From Lysobacterales bacterium (GTDB lineage: Bacteria > Pseudomonadota > Gammaproteobacteria > Xanthomonadales > Ahniellaceae), in contig JACPFU010000004.1 in assembly GCA_016182785.1 (NCBI GenBank), positions 248,001 through 312,000 of the forward strand: a DNA stretch of 64,000 nucleotides. Direction: 5' to 3'. The position numbers and the translations under genes were made by a program. Below are positions 18,461 through 25,755 of this stretch, piece by piece (position 1 is the stretch's first letter; each line of letters opens with the position of its first letter). Below the pieces are notes generated by a model. That model made no database searches and had not been told where the DNA came from. It was given only the letters and a program-made list of their open reading frames with translations.

Positions 18461-18792
18461 TCTGGACGGAGCCTGCAGTCGCCGATCTCGATGCGATCGC
18501 CGACTACATCGCCGTCGACAACCGGGCGGCGGCCGCGGCCCTGGTCCGGCGGGTACTTGCACATGTCGAGCAGCTCGTTGCCTTTCCCGAAAGTGGAAGC
18601 AAGCCGCTGGAGTTGGGGCGTGCTTCGCGTTACCGCCAGATCATCGAGCCACCTTGTCGGGTCTTCTATCGCTTCGACGGATCGAGCGTCTACATCCTGC
18701 ACGTCATGCGCTCGCAGCGACTGCTGCGGGCCGGCCTGCTCGCAACGCGGGCACGAGGTGTCGGGGGCCGCGCGAAGCAGCCGCGCAAGTGA
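18448..18792 (+). CDS. ParE/RelE-type toxin
   Basis: 114 residues. VVWTEPAVADLDAIADYIA at the start and SRYRQIIEPPCRVFYRFDGSSVYILHVMRS toward the end match the RelE/ParE fold; ADYIA plus VFYRFD and the late LHV-x-R-S-x-R favour the ParE branch (gyrase inhibitor) over mRNA-cutting RelE, but this is not certain. The last 20 residues are a basic extension beyond the usual 95-100 residues. Overlaps the antitoxin gene by 13 bases. Confidence 0.85.
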   Translation: MAQVVWTEPAVADLDAIADYIAVDNRAAAAALVRRVLAHVEQLVAFPESGSKPLELGRASRYRQIIEPPCRVFYRFDGSSVYILHVMRSQRLLRAGLLATRARGVGGRAKQPRK

Positions 18793-18831
18793 ACGGACCC
18801 GCTGGGTGGCGCAGCCCGATCGAGGCGCGCC

Positions 18832-20112
18832 TCAGCCCGGCGCGAGAGCCGGTGGGTGATACACCGGCGCGAAGCCGCCGCCGGGGGTGCGGAAGTTGGT
18901 GGTCTGGCCCTGGTAGAGGCGGGCAGCGACGAGTTGCACGACGCCGTCGTAGACGTAGTTGCGCAGGTCGAGCTTGAGCGGCTGGTCGGGGGCGAGGTGG
19001 CGTTCGCTGGGCGGCACGACTGCCTGCGCGACGTAGTCGGCTTCGAGGATTTCGGCGAAGACCTTGCGCGTCAGCTTGTCGCCGCGATAGGCGCCGCGGC
19101 TGCCGAAGCCGCTGGCAGGTTTGAAGAACCAATGCTTGCGCTGCTGCCACAGCGTCTCGGCGTCGGCACCCTGCACCCGCAGCGTGCGCGGAATGCCGGC
19201 GCGCAGCGTGTCGATGGTGGCGGTGTCGAGGCCGGCTGCGCGCAGCCAGTCGGGATCGCCGAGCAGCACCAGGTTGTGCTTGTTCGCATACAGCGCGTGC
19301 GCCTCGGGATGTGGCGTGAACACCGCGGCGTCGGCGCGGTAGGCCGCGGCCAGGTGTGCGTGCGCGGGCTCCTCGAAATAGAAGTCGGTGAGGCGGTTGT
19401 AGACCAGATCGACGGGCTGGCCATCGCATTGGAGACGGCCGTCGCGCAATACCAGTCGCGATGGATCGGCGATCACGGTACTGATGCCGTCGCGCTCGAA
19501 CAGCTGCTGCGCCAGCAGGAACTCTGGATACAGGTATTGCGCCGCGGGCGCGGTGTCGACGATGGCGATGCGCGCGAGTGGCGCGTCGCCACGAGCGAGC
19601 CGCCATTCGTTGCGGAACATCGCGCACAGGGTCGCGTCGAGATCGCCACCGGCGCCGCTGCGCGTCAGCAATTGCGTCACCGCGACGCAGCAGGCGCGCT
19701 GCGCGCTGGCGATGGCGGCATTCAGGAAGGCGCCGCCGGCGTTGCTGTTGATCTCGATCAGCTGCGGCCCGTTTGCACCGATATGGAAGTCGTAGCCCAT
19801 GAACACGCCGCGCGCGACCTGCGCCACGCGCGCGATGGCAGGCGCATCGGCGAGCACCGCCTCGCGCCACGCGGCGGTTGCGACCACGCGCTCGACCGCG
19901 GCGACGACCTGTTGCATCGCTTCGGTATGCGCCGGCGCGACGAACACCGGCAGCGGCGAGAACAGGTGCGGATGCGTCTGCACGAACGGCTCACGCAGGC
20001 CGCGCGCGCCGAGCTCGTGTTCCAGTTGCGCGCGCAACGCATCGACATCGGTGCCGATGCACTGGCAATCGCGATTCAGTCGATCGGCGGCGGGAATGCC
20101 CGTGGGACTCAT
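18832..20112 (-). CDS. circularly permuted ATP-grasp-like protein
   Basis: 426 residues. GPQLIEINSNAGGAF (residues 115-129) gives the metal-binding E-x-N of ATP-grasp enzymes (E120, N122), while the Gly-rich phosphate loop WFFKPASGFGSRGAY comes about 200 residues later. In standard ATP-grasp order the loop comes first, so the fold appears circularly permuted, as in glutathionylspermidine synthase-like proteins. KLDLRNYVYDG near 385 fits a third ATP-grasp strand. An ATP-dependent ligase acting on carboxylate and amine is inferred; the substrate is unknown. The start at 20112 lies within a copy of a short repeat. Confidence 0.7.
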   Translation of the reverse strand: MSPTGIPAADRLNRDCQCIGTDVDALRAQLEHELGARGLREPFVQTHPHLFSPLPVFVAPAHTEAMQQVVAAVERVVATAAWREAVLADAPAIARVAQVARGVFMGYDFHIGANGPQLIEINSNAGGAFLNAAIASAQRACCVAVTQLLTRSGAGGDLDATLCAMFRNEWRLARGDAPLARIAIVDTAPAAQYLYPEFLLAQQLFERDGISTVIADPSRLVLRDGRLQCDGQPVDLVYNRLTDFYFEEPAHAHLAAAYRADAAVFTPHPEAHALYANKHNLVLLGDPDWLRAAGLDTATIDTLRAGIPRTLRVQGADAETLWQQRKHWFFKPASGFGSRGAYRGDKLTRKVFAEILEADYVAQAVVPPSERHLAPDQPLKLDLRNYVYDGVVQLVAARLYQGQTTNFRTPGGGFAPVYHPPALAPG

Positions 20113-20150
20113 CGGAAACCTGCAGTGTCGACCACGACATGGAGCCCGCA
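20074..20150. repeat. short dispersed repeat, copy A
   Basis: Resembles the sequence at 21546-21645: both contain ATTCAGTCGATCGGC, GTGGGACTCA, CGGAAA and, about 30 bases on, CATGGAGCC. The copy spans the start codon of the ATP-grasp gene on the minus strand. Length and similarity are estimates by eye. Confidence 0.55.
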
Positions 20151-20265
20151 GGCGCAGGTTCAAGTCGGTGGAAGGGCGAGTATCACCGAGGCTCAGACGA
20201 TTACAGCCGAGAGGACCACGGCGGCCGTTGCTCGCGTCGCAATCGGTTTCTTGCGCTTCGCTGGA

Positions 20266-21462
20266 TTACCTCTCGGACCGCCACAACGGCGCCGGCTGCA
20301 GCCGGGTCAGGGTGCGCCAGATCCATTCGAGCGGCCCGTAGTGGAATCGGCGGAGCCACAGGGCGCTGCCGATTGTCTGCGTTGCCAGGATCAGCAGCGC
20401 GAGTGCGTAGCAGTAGCGCAGCGGCACGCGGCCGGCGAGCCCGAGGCCCCACCAATGGAAGACTGCCGCCGCGGCGATGCTGTGGAAGAGGTAGTTGCTG
20501 AGCGCCATCTTGCCGACCGGTGCGAGCCAGCGCAGCGCGCGCTGGCTGCCGGCACGCTGGCAACCGAGCGCGATCAGCGCGACGTAGGCGGCAGCGAGCG
20601 GGTATACCGCGAACAGGTACAGGACCTGATCGAACAGGTCGGACTCGATCCGGCCAATCACGCCATAGGTTTCCGCGACTCGCAGCAGGCTCGCGCTGAT
20701 GCCGATCAGTCCGCTCCAGAGCAGGAGTTGTCGCAGGTACGTCCGATCCCCTCGAAGCCGGTCCAGGAAGCCGCTGCGTCCGCAATAGAGCCCGAGCAGG
20801 AACAGGCCGAAGATCTTCAGCATGCGGCCATTGGAGAAATTGGTCAGTGCGTGCTCGGCGATCATGGCGAGGTTGTAGTCGCGAAACGCGGCCCAGCCGC
20901 CGTTGGCCAGGACGACCAGGGTCTTGTCCGTGGGGCGCGACATCGCGGCGGACATCTCCATCCATCCGGCATCGCGCAGGGCCGCCAACAACACCGGCGC
21001 CAACAGCGACAGCAGCGCCACGGTCAGCAGCGTGCGGTCGCTGGCGCGGCGAAACAGCAGCAGGAATGCGCCGATCAGCGCATAGAAGCGCAGGATGTCG
21101 CCCCACCACAGGAAATACGCATGGGCCCAGCCGATCAGGAACAGCACGAACAGCCGGCGGCCATAGCGAGCGATGAACCCGGCCTCCTGTCGCTCCTCGG
21201 CACGCAGCATCTGAACGGCTACGCCGAGCCCGAACAGGAACGAGAAGATCGAGTAGGACTTGCCGTGGACGAGAAGCCGCGTGAAGAACAGAAAGCACTG
21301 ATCGAGCGGATGCGCGTGCAGTGCCGCACGCACGGTGGCAGGCGCCAGCAGGTAGCCACTCAACCACAGGATGTTGGCGAGCAAGATCCCGCCCAGCGCA
21401 AATCCGCGCAGGACATCGAGGACTTCAATGCGCTGATCCGATGGGGTCGAGGTCACGGTCAT
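20266..21462 (-). CDS. DUF418 family membrane protein
   Basis: 398 residues with about nine to ten membrane helices. The start EVLDVLRGFALGGILLANI and the motif SYSIFSFLFGLGVA are typical of DUF418/YeiB proteins, as are FLIGWAHAYFLWWGDILRFYAL and the C-terminal KMALSNYLFHSI and GPLEWIWRTLT. These are inner membrane proteins related to acyltransferase-3-like families, with no settled substrate. The C-terminal Arg-rich tail is short. Start ATG 21462. Confidence 0.93.
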   Translation of the reverse strand: MTVTSTPSDQRIEVLDVLRGFALGGILLANILWLSGYLLAPATVRAALHAHPLDQCFLFFTRLLVHGKSYSIFSFLFGLGVAVQMLRAEERQEAGFIARYGRRLFVLFLIGWAHAYFLWWGDILRFYALIGAFLLLFRRASDRTLLTVALLSLLAPVLLAALRDAGWMEMSAAMSRPTDKTLVVLANGGWAAFRDYNLAMIAEHALTNFSNGRMLKIFGLFLLGLYCGRSGFLDRLRGDRTYLRQLLLWSGLIGISASLLRVAETYGVIGRIESDLFDQVLYLFAVYPLAAAYVALIALGCQRAGSQRALRWLAPVGKMALSNYLFHSIAAAAVFHWWGLGLAGRVPLRYCYALALLILATQTIGSALWLRRFHYGPLEWIWRTLTRLQPAPLWRSER

Positions 21463-21545
21463 GCTCCCTGCCGCAAGTCTGCATGAAGTGGCAGGACAAG
21501 ATCGCGCCCGAGTTCGGTTTCGGTCTTGGCGAGGCCGCCGCCGCG

Positions 21546-21680
21546 GATTCAGTCGATCGGCTGCGGCACCAACCAGTGGGACTCACGGAAAACCTATGCT
21601 ATCAACGCCGCCATGGAGCCAGGCGAGTTGCAATCGAGGGATGGGCGGGATGGCTGGCGGCGCTGGCTGGGGCTGGCGTT
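21546..21680. repeat. short dispersed repeat, copy B
   Basis: The first 100 bases resemble copy A (20074-20150). The last 85 bases (21595-21680) resemble copy C (22623-22705): TGCTATCAACGC, CCATGGAGC, then a shared run coding GRDGWRRW. The element carries the start codon and first 20 codons of the M50-like gene. Confidence 0.6.
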
Positions 21681-22335
21681 GCTCGGGGTTGCGCTGATCG
21701 GGTTGTGGCAGCTGCCATGGCTCGGTTGGCTGGTGTATCCGTTCCGCCTGTTCGGCACCTTCGTGCATGAGTTGAGCCACGGTCTGGCAGCGATCGCGAC
21801 CGGTGGCGATTTCGTGCGTTTTGCGGTGGCGCCGGATCTGTCCGGGGTCGCGCATTCGGCCGGCGGCATCCGCATCGTGGTGGCCAGCGCCGGCTATGTC
21901 GGCAGCGCCATTTTCGGCGGTCTGCTGCTCGCCGCGCATGCGCGGCTGTTGTCGGCGCGCACGTTGCTCTTCGTGCTCGGTGTCGGCTTCGCGCTGCTTT
22001 GCCTGCTGTTCGTGCGCAACCTGTTCGGCATTGCCGGTGCGCTTGCGATCACCGCGGCCTTGTTCGCCGCCGCGCTGCGCCTGCCGGCGGGTTGGCGCGA
22101 CACGCTGGTCGACGTGCTTGCGCTGCAGCTGATCCTCGACGGCTACAACAGCCTGTTCACCGTGTTCACGCTGGCGCGCAACGGAGCCACGCAGACCGAC
22201 GCGCACACCATGGCGACGCTGACCTTGTTGCCCGCGACCTGGTGGGCGGTGATCTGGATGCTGGTTTCGACCGCGGTGCTGTTCACCGTGCTGCGGATTG
22301 CGCTGCGGCCGCGCTGGCATTCCGCCAACGGCTGA
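21613..22335 (+). CDS. M50-like membrane metallopeptidase
   Basis: 240 residues, about six membrane helices. HELSH (residues 52-56) is the zinc-binding HExxH of M50-type intramembrane peptidases; the order FGTFVHELSHGLAAIATGGD is close to the M50B-like branch. SAGYVGSAIFGG and a late DGYNSLFTVF could supply the third metal ligand (D in LILDGYNS). No PDZ domain, so not RseP. Its first 20 residues come from a repeat also found at the next gene's start. Confidence 0.85.
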   Translation: MEPGELQSRDGRDGWRRWLGLALLGVALIGLWQLPWLGWLVYPFRLFGTFVHELSHGLAAIATGGDFVRFAVAPDLSGVAHSAGGIRIVVASAGYVGSAIFGGLLLAAHARLLSARTLLFVLGVGFALLCLLFVRNLFGIAGALAITAALFAAALRLPAGWRDTLVDVLALQLILDGYNSLFTVFTLARNGATQTDAHTMATLTLLPATWWAVIWMLVSTAVLFTVLRIALRPRWHSANG

Positions 22336-22384
22336 TGGACCAGAGCGCGGTGATTGCACACCCTGCGCAGACCGTCGCGATGCC

Positions 22385-22573
22385 GTAGGGTGTGCACCGC
22401 AAAGCGGTGCGCACCGTTGCGACGCCACGGCGCGATGCGGTGCGCCGCGCGGGGGAATTTTCGGGGCGCCTTGCGGGCGAAATTCGGGGCGGCTCGCGGG
22501 CGGATTTCGGTGCGCCTCGCGGGCGGATTTCGGTGCGCCTCGCTTTGCTCGGCACACCCTACGCACACCCTAC
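22385..22573. repeat. mosaic repeat with 11-bp inverted ends
   Basis: This fills most of the 305-base gap after the M50-like gene. It begins GTAGGGTGTGC (22385-22395) and ends with the reverse complement (22552-22562), which is then repeated in tandem (22563-22573). Inside are a small hairpin GCACCGC-AAA-GCGGTGC and several copies of GCGGGCGGATTTCGGTGCGC. Parts recur at 25611-25755. No gene is seen. It resembles a non-coding MITE or REP-like element. Confidence 0.7.
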
Positions 22574-22622
22574 GCACCATCGCCAGGCCGCGCGCCACAA
22601 CGCGGTGCACCGTGCGGGGGGC

Positions 22623-22705
22623 TGTGCTATCAACGCGGCCATGGAGCGAGGCGATGCGCAATCAAGGGCGGGGCGTGATGGCTGGCGGCGCTGGCCAGGC
22701 TGGCG
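22623..22705. repeat. short dispersed repeat, copy C
   Basis: About 85% alike by eye to 21595-21680. After the shared part coding GRDGWRRW, the sequence jumps to TGGCGCGACACGCTGGTCG, which is also found inside the M50-like gene (about 22095-22113). The copy therefore looks like an internally deleted piece of the neighbouring gene that now supplies the start of the propeller gene. Confidence 0.6.
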
Positions 22706-23978
22706 CGACACGCTGGTCGCCGCAGTGCTGGTGCCGATTACGGCGGTGTCCGCGGCGCCGCCGTTGACCGGAATCCGCAGCCTGGCGGCGGCCGAGGGCC
22801 TGCCGCAGCGCACCGTGTTCGCGCTCGCCGAGGATGCGCGGGGCTATGTCTATGCCGGCACCCAGGACGGCCTCTCGCGTTGGGACGGGCGCAGCTTCAC
22901 GGCGGTGGAGTTTCCCGCCGGCACGCGCGACTGGGTGGTGCGTCTGCTGCGCGACGGCGATGGCTTGTGGGCAGGCACGCCGCGCAGCGGGCTGTATCGC
23001 GTCGAGAACGACAGCGCGCAGGAATGGCACGATGCCGCCGGCGCGCGCCTGCTCAACATCCAGGCGCTCGCAGCCTCTATTCATGGCGGCATCTGGGTGG
23101 CGGCGCAGCACGGGCTGTATCGCTGCGGCGTCGAGCGGGGGTGTCGGCTGCAAGCGCCGAAGGGCCCATCGACCATCGGCGCCTTGCTCGAATCGACGCT
23201 GGGCGGCGCGGCGCTGTGGGTGGGTGGCGCCACGCTCGAACGCAAGGCGCTCGCCGACGATGGCAGCCTGCGCACGAATGCGGTGCCCGACCTCATCGCC
23301 GGCTGGCCGGGCTCGCAGGTGCAGGCGCTGGCCGAGGATGCCGCGGGCGCGTTGTGGGTCGGCAGCGACCTTGCGATCGCCCGTCACCATGACGGCGAGT
23401 GGCGGGTGTGGCGCGCAGAAGGCGTGGAGACGCCGACCGACGTGCGCGCGCTGGTGCCGGCGCCCGCCGGCGGCGTGCATGCGGCGCTGTGGGGTGTGGG
23501 CCTGGCGCAGGTGGACAACGATGGCGGGTTGAGCGTGCACGGCGTGGCCGCGGGGCTGCCGGAACCGTTCCTCCAGGCACTGCTGCTGCGCGGTGATGCC
23601 GCGCAACCGCAGCTCTGGCTCGGCAGCGGTGCCACCGGCGTGCTGCGGCTCGAACCGGGGCGCTGGCGCAGCTTCGATGAACACGATGGTCTGCCCTCGC
23701 GCGTCGTCATCGGCGTCGGCCAGGCGCGCTTCGGCGATGGCATCGAGGCGCAGTGGGTCGGCACGCTGGGTGGCGCGGTGCGGCGCGTTGCCGATCACTG
23801 GCTGCCGCTGCTGCCGGACCGCTACCGCGATCGCGCCGTCTACGACGTGCTGACTGATCCCGCCGGACGCATCTGGTATGCGACCCAGCTCGGCGTCTTG
23901 ATGCAGGAAGGCGAGCGCTGGCAGGCGTTCGGATTCGGTGCCGGGCAGGCTGCGCTATCGACCAGTCATCTGGCGTGA
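22641..23978 (+). CDS. propeller-GGDEF protein, sensory half (frameshifted)
   Basis: 445 residues from ATG 22641: a hydrophobic signal near residues 25-40, then two-component-regulator beta-propeller repeats (GYVYAGTQDGLSRWDG, GGIWVAAQHGLYRC, GALWVGSDLAIARH, GRIWYATQLGVLMQ). The frame stops at 23978 in the middle of a repeat, and the +1-shifted frame continues it directly with DGALWIGSERGIAKI. The two halves therefore appear to be one gene of about 990 residues broken by a one-base change, or a real GTGA-coupled pair. The propeller would sense an unknown signal in the periplasm. Confidence 0.85.
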   Translation: MERGDAQSRAGRDGWRRWPGWRDTLVAAVLVPITAVSAAPPLTGIRSLAAAEGLPQRTVFALAEDARGYVYAGTQDGLSRWDGRSFTAVEFPAGTRDWVVRLLRDGDGLWAGTPRSGLYRVENDSAQEWHDAAGARLLNIQALAASIHGGIWVAAQHGLYRCGVERGCRLQAPKGPSTIGALLESTLGGAALWVGGATLERKALADDGSLRTNAVPDLIAGWPGSQVQALAEDAAGALWVGSDLAIARHHDGEWRVWRAEGVETPTDVRALVPAPAGGVHAALWGVGLAQVDNDGGLSVHGVAAGLPEPFLQALLLRGDAAQPQLWLGSGATGVLRLEPGRWRSFDEHDGLPSRVVIGVGQARFGDGIEAQWVGTLGGAVRRVADHWLPLLPDRYRDRAVYDVLTDPAGRIWYATQLGVLMQEGERWQAFGFGAGQAALSTSHLA

Positions 23979-25603
23979 TCGATGGTGCGCTGTGGATCGG
24001 CAGCGAGCGCGGCATCGCGAAGATCGTGGACGCCGCGATGCAGCCGATGTTCGCGTCCGGCGAGCCGATGGCGCAGTCGGCGGTGCGCGTCCTGGCCGAG
24101 ATCGACGTACCCGAGCGTGGCCGCCGGTTGTTGCTTGGCAGCGGCGAGGGTCTGGCGCTGGTGGAACCTCCGCACATCAAGGCATTGCCGGCTGCGTGCG
24201 CATCCTCCGGCACCGTCTACGACATCGAGACGATGGCGGACGCCGAAGCCTGGATCGCGACCCGCTCCGGTGCGGTACGCCTGCAATGGCGCGATGGCGT
24301 CGCCGTCTGCACGCCGGTGACCGAGCCCGGCGGGGCGGCGCGCACCGTCTACGAGATCGCGAGCGATCGCCGCGGGCGCATCTACCTGTTCGGCTACGAC
24401 GGCGTGCGTCGCTTCGCCTCGCGCGCCGCGGACGCGGACGGCTACGAACGCTTCGGCGTCGAGGACGGTCTGCCCTCGCCCGAGTTCAATCGCGATGCCT
24501 GGTTGGCCGACGATGGCAGGCTGTGGGCAGCGAATGCCGATGGGCTGGTGGTGTTCGACCCGCAGGCCGAGCTGCTGGTGCCGCGCGCGGCAGCGCTGCG
24601 TGTCGGCGCCCGGCATGGCGCGCAGGCGCTGGTCGCGAATGCGTTGCTGCCGAGCGGGCACGAGGAGCTGGTGTTCACGCCGCGGCTGCTGTCGTTCAGT
24701 CACGAGCACCGTATCCGCTATCGCACGCGCCTGCTCGGGCAGGACCGCGAGGCCGCGCCGTGGAGCGCCGACGGTGATCGCCGCTACGCGCACCTGGCGC
24801 CGGGTGCGTACCAGTTCGAGGTGGATGCGCGCGATGCCGCCGGCAATGGCCATGGCCCGGTGACGATCGCGTTCCGCGTCGCCGCACCGTGGTGGCAGCA
24901 CCCGCTGGCGCTGGTCGCCGCCGCGTTGGCGCTGGTCGGTCTCGGCCTGTTGTTCGGACGTCTGCGTGCACGCGCCTTGCGTGCCCGAGCCGCCGCGCTC
25001 GAAGCGCTGGTCGGCGAGCGCACGCAGGAGCTGGAGCTGGCGTCGAACCGCGATCCGCTCACCGCGGCGTGGAATCGACGCTACTTCCACGCCCGCATCG
25101 GCGGCTGGTTGCGCGACAGCGAGGCCGGCGGTGGCCTGCTGGTGCTGCTGATCGACATCGACCACTTCAAGCGCATCAACGACCGCCACGGCCATGCCGC
25201 CGGCGATGCGGTACTGGTCGCGGTCGCCGCCTGCCTGCGCGGCGTCGATGGCGATTCGTCGCTGATCCGCTGGGGTGGCGAGGAATTCGTGCTGGTGCTG
25301 CGGCGCGAGATCGGGCGCGACGACGACGCCCGCGTCGCGGCGGTGCTGCGTGCCGTGGCCGAACTCGCGGTGGAAGTCGACGGGCAGTCGATCGCAGTGC
25401 GCTGTTCAATCGGCTGCACCGTGTGCCGGCCGCCGGCGCTCGACATCGACGCGCACATCGATCGCGTCATGCACCGCGCCGATGCCGCGTTGTACGAAGC
25501 CAAGCGCCAGGGCCGGCATCGCGCCTATGCCGCCGAGCCCGCGAACGACGGCGGCGTGTCGCTGCGCCTGGTCGCGAAGGGTGATGGCGAGGGTTGCGAC
25601 TGA
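23975..25603 (+). CDS. propeller-GGDEF diguanylate cyclase, catalytic half
   Basis: 542 residues from a GTG overlapping the previous stop by four bases. Contents in order: the remaining propeller repeats, a Y_Y_Y-type domain (IRYRTRLLGQD to YQFEVDARDAAGNG, about 245-300), one membrane helix (about 310-328), a short coiled coil, and a GGDEF domain with DPLTAAWNRRYF, DIDHFKRIND and catalytic GGEEF. It should make cyclic di-GMP on the cytoplasmic side. The RxxD inhibitory site is not at the usual spacing (R and D sit three residues early). The missing N-terminus and signal lie in the preceding frame. Confidence 0.87.
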   Translation: MIDGALWIGSERGIAKIVDAAMQPMFASGEPMAQSAVRVLAEIDVPERGRRLLLGSGEGLALVEPPHIKALPAACASSGTVYDIETMADAEAWIATRSGAVRLQWRDGVAVCTPVTEPGGAARTVYEIASDRRGRIYLFGYDGVRRFASRAADADGYERFGVEDGLPSPEFNRDAWLADDGRLWAANADGLVVFDPQAELLVPRAAALRVGARHGAQALVANALLPSGHEELVFTPRLLSFSHEHRIRYRTRLLGQDREAAPWSADGDRRYAHLAPGAYQFEVDARDAAGNGHGPVTIAFRVAAPWWQHPLALVAAALALVGLGLLFGRLRARALRARAAALEALVGERTQELELASNRDPLTAAWNRRYFHARIGGWLRDSEAGGGLLVLLIDIDHFKRINDRHGHAAGDAVLVAVAACLRGVDGDSSLIRWGGEEFVLVLRREIGRDDDARVAAVLRAVAELAVEVDGQSIAVRCSIGCTVCRPPALDIDAHIDRVMHRADAALYEAKRQGRHRAYAAEPANDGGVSLRLVAKGDGEGCD

Positions 25604-25610
25604 TTTCGAT

Positions 25611-25755
25611 CGCGATGCGGTGCGCCGCGCGGGGTATTGCGGTGCGCCTCGCTTTGCTCGGCACACCCTACGCGCACCCGCACACGGTCGCATGTCGTAG
25701 GGTGTGCACCGCAAGGCGGTGCGCACCGTTGCGACGCCACCGCGCGACGCGGTGC
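25611..25755. repeat. mosaic repeat downstream of GGDEF gene
   Basis: Contains the same blocks as 22385-22573 in a different order: GCGATGCGGTGCGCCGCGCG (25611-25630), a block coding no gene that ends GCACACCCTAC (25661-25671), and GTAGGGTGTGC (25697-25707) leading into a hairpin GCACCGC-AAG-GCGGTGC. The hairpin loop differs by one base from the first copy while both arms are unchanged. Confidence 0.7.

Noticed and set aside
18856-21486. 876-codon open frame on the plus strand
   Set aside because: It lies antisense to two well-supported genes (ATP-grasp-like and DUF418), has no domain and is rich in Arg/Gln/His as expected from a GC-rich shadow.
22440-22573. CRISPR or tandem satellite
   Set aside because: Short GCGGGCGGATTTCGG-type repeats vary in spacing and lack unique spacers of even length; better read as a mosaic dispersed element.
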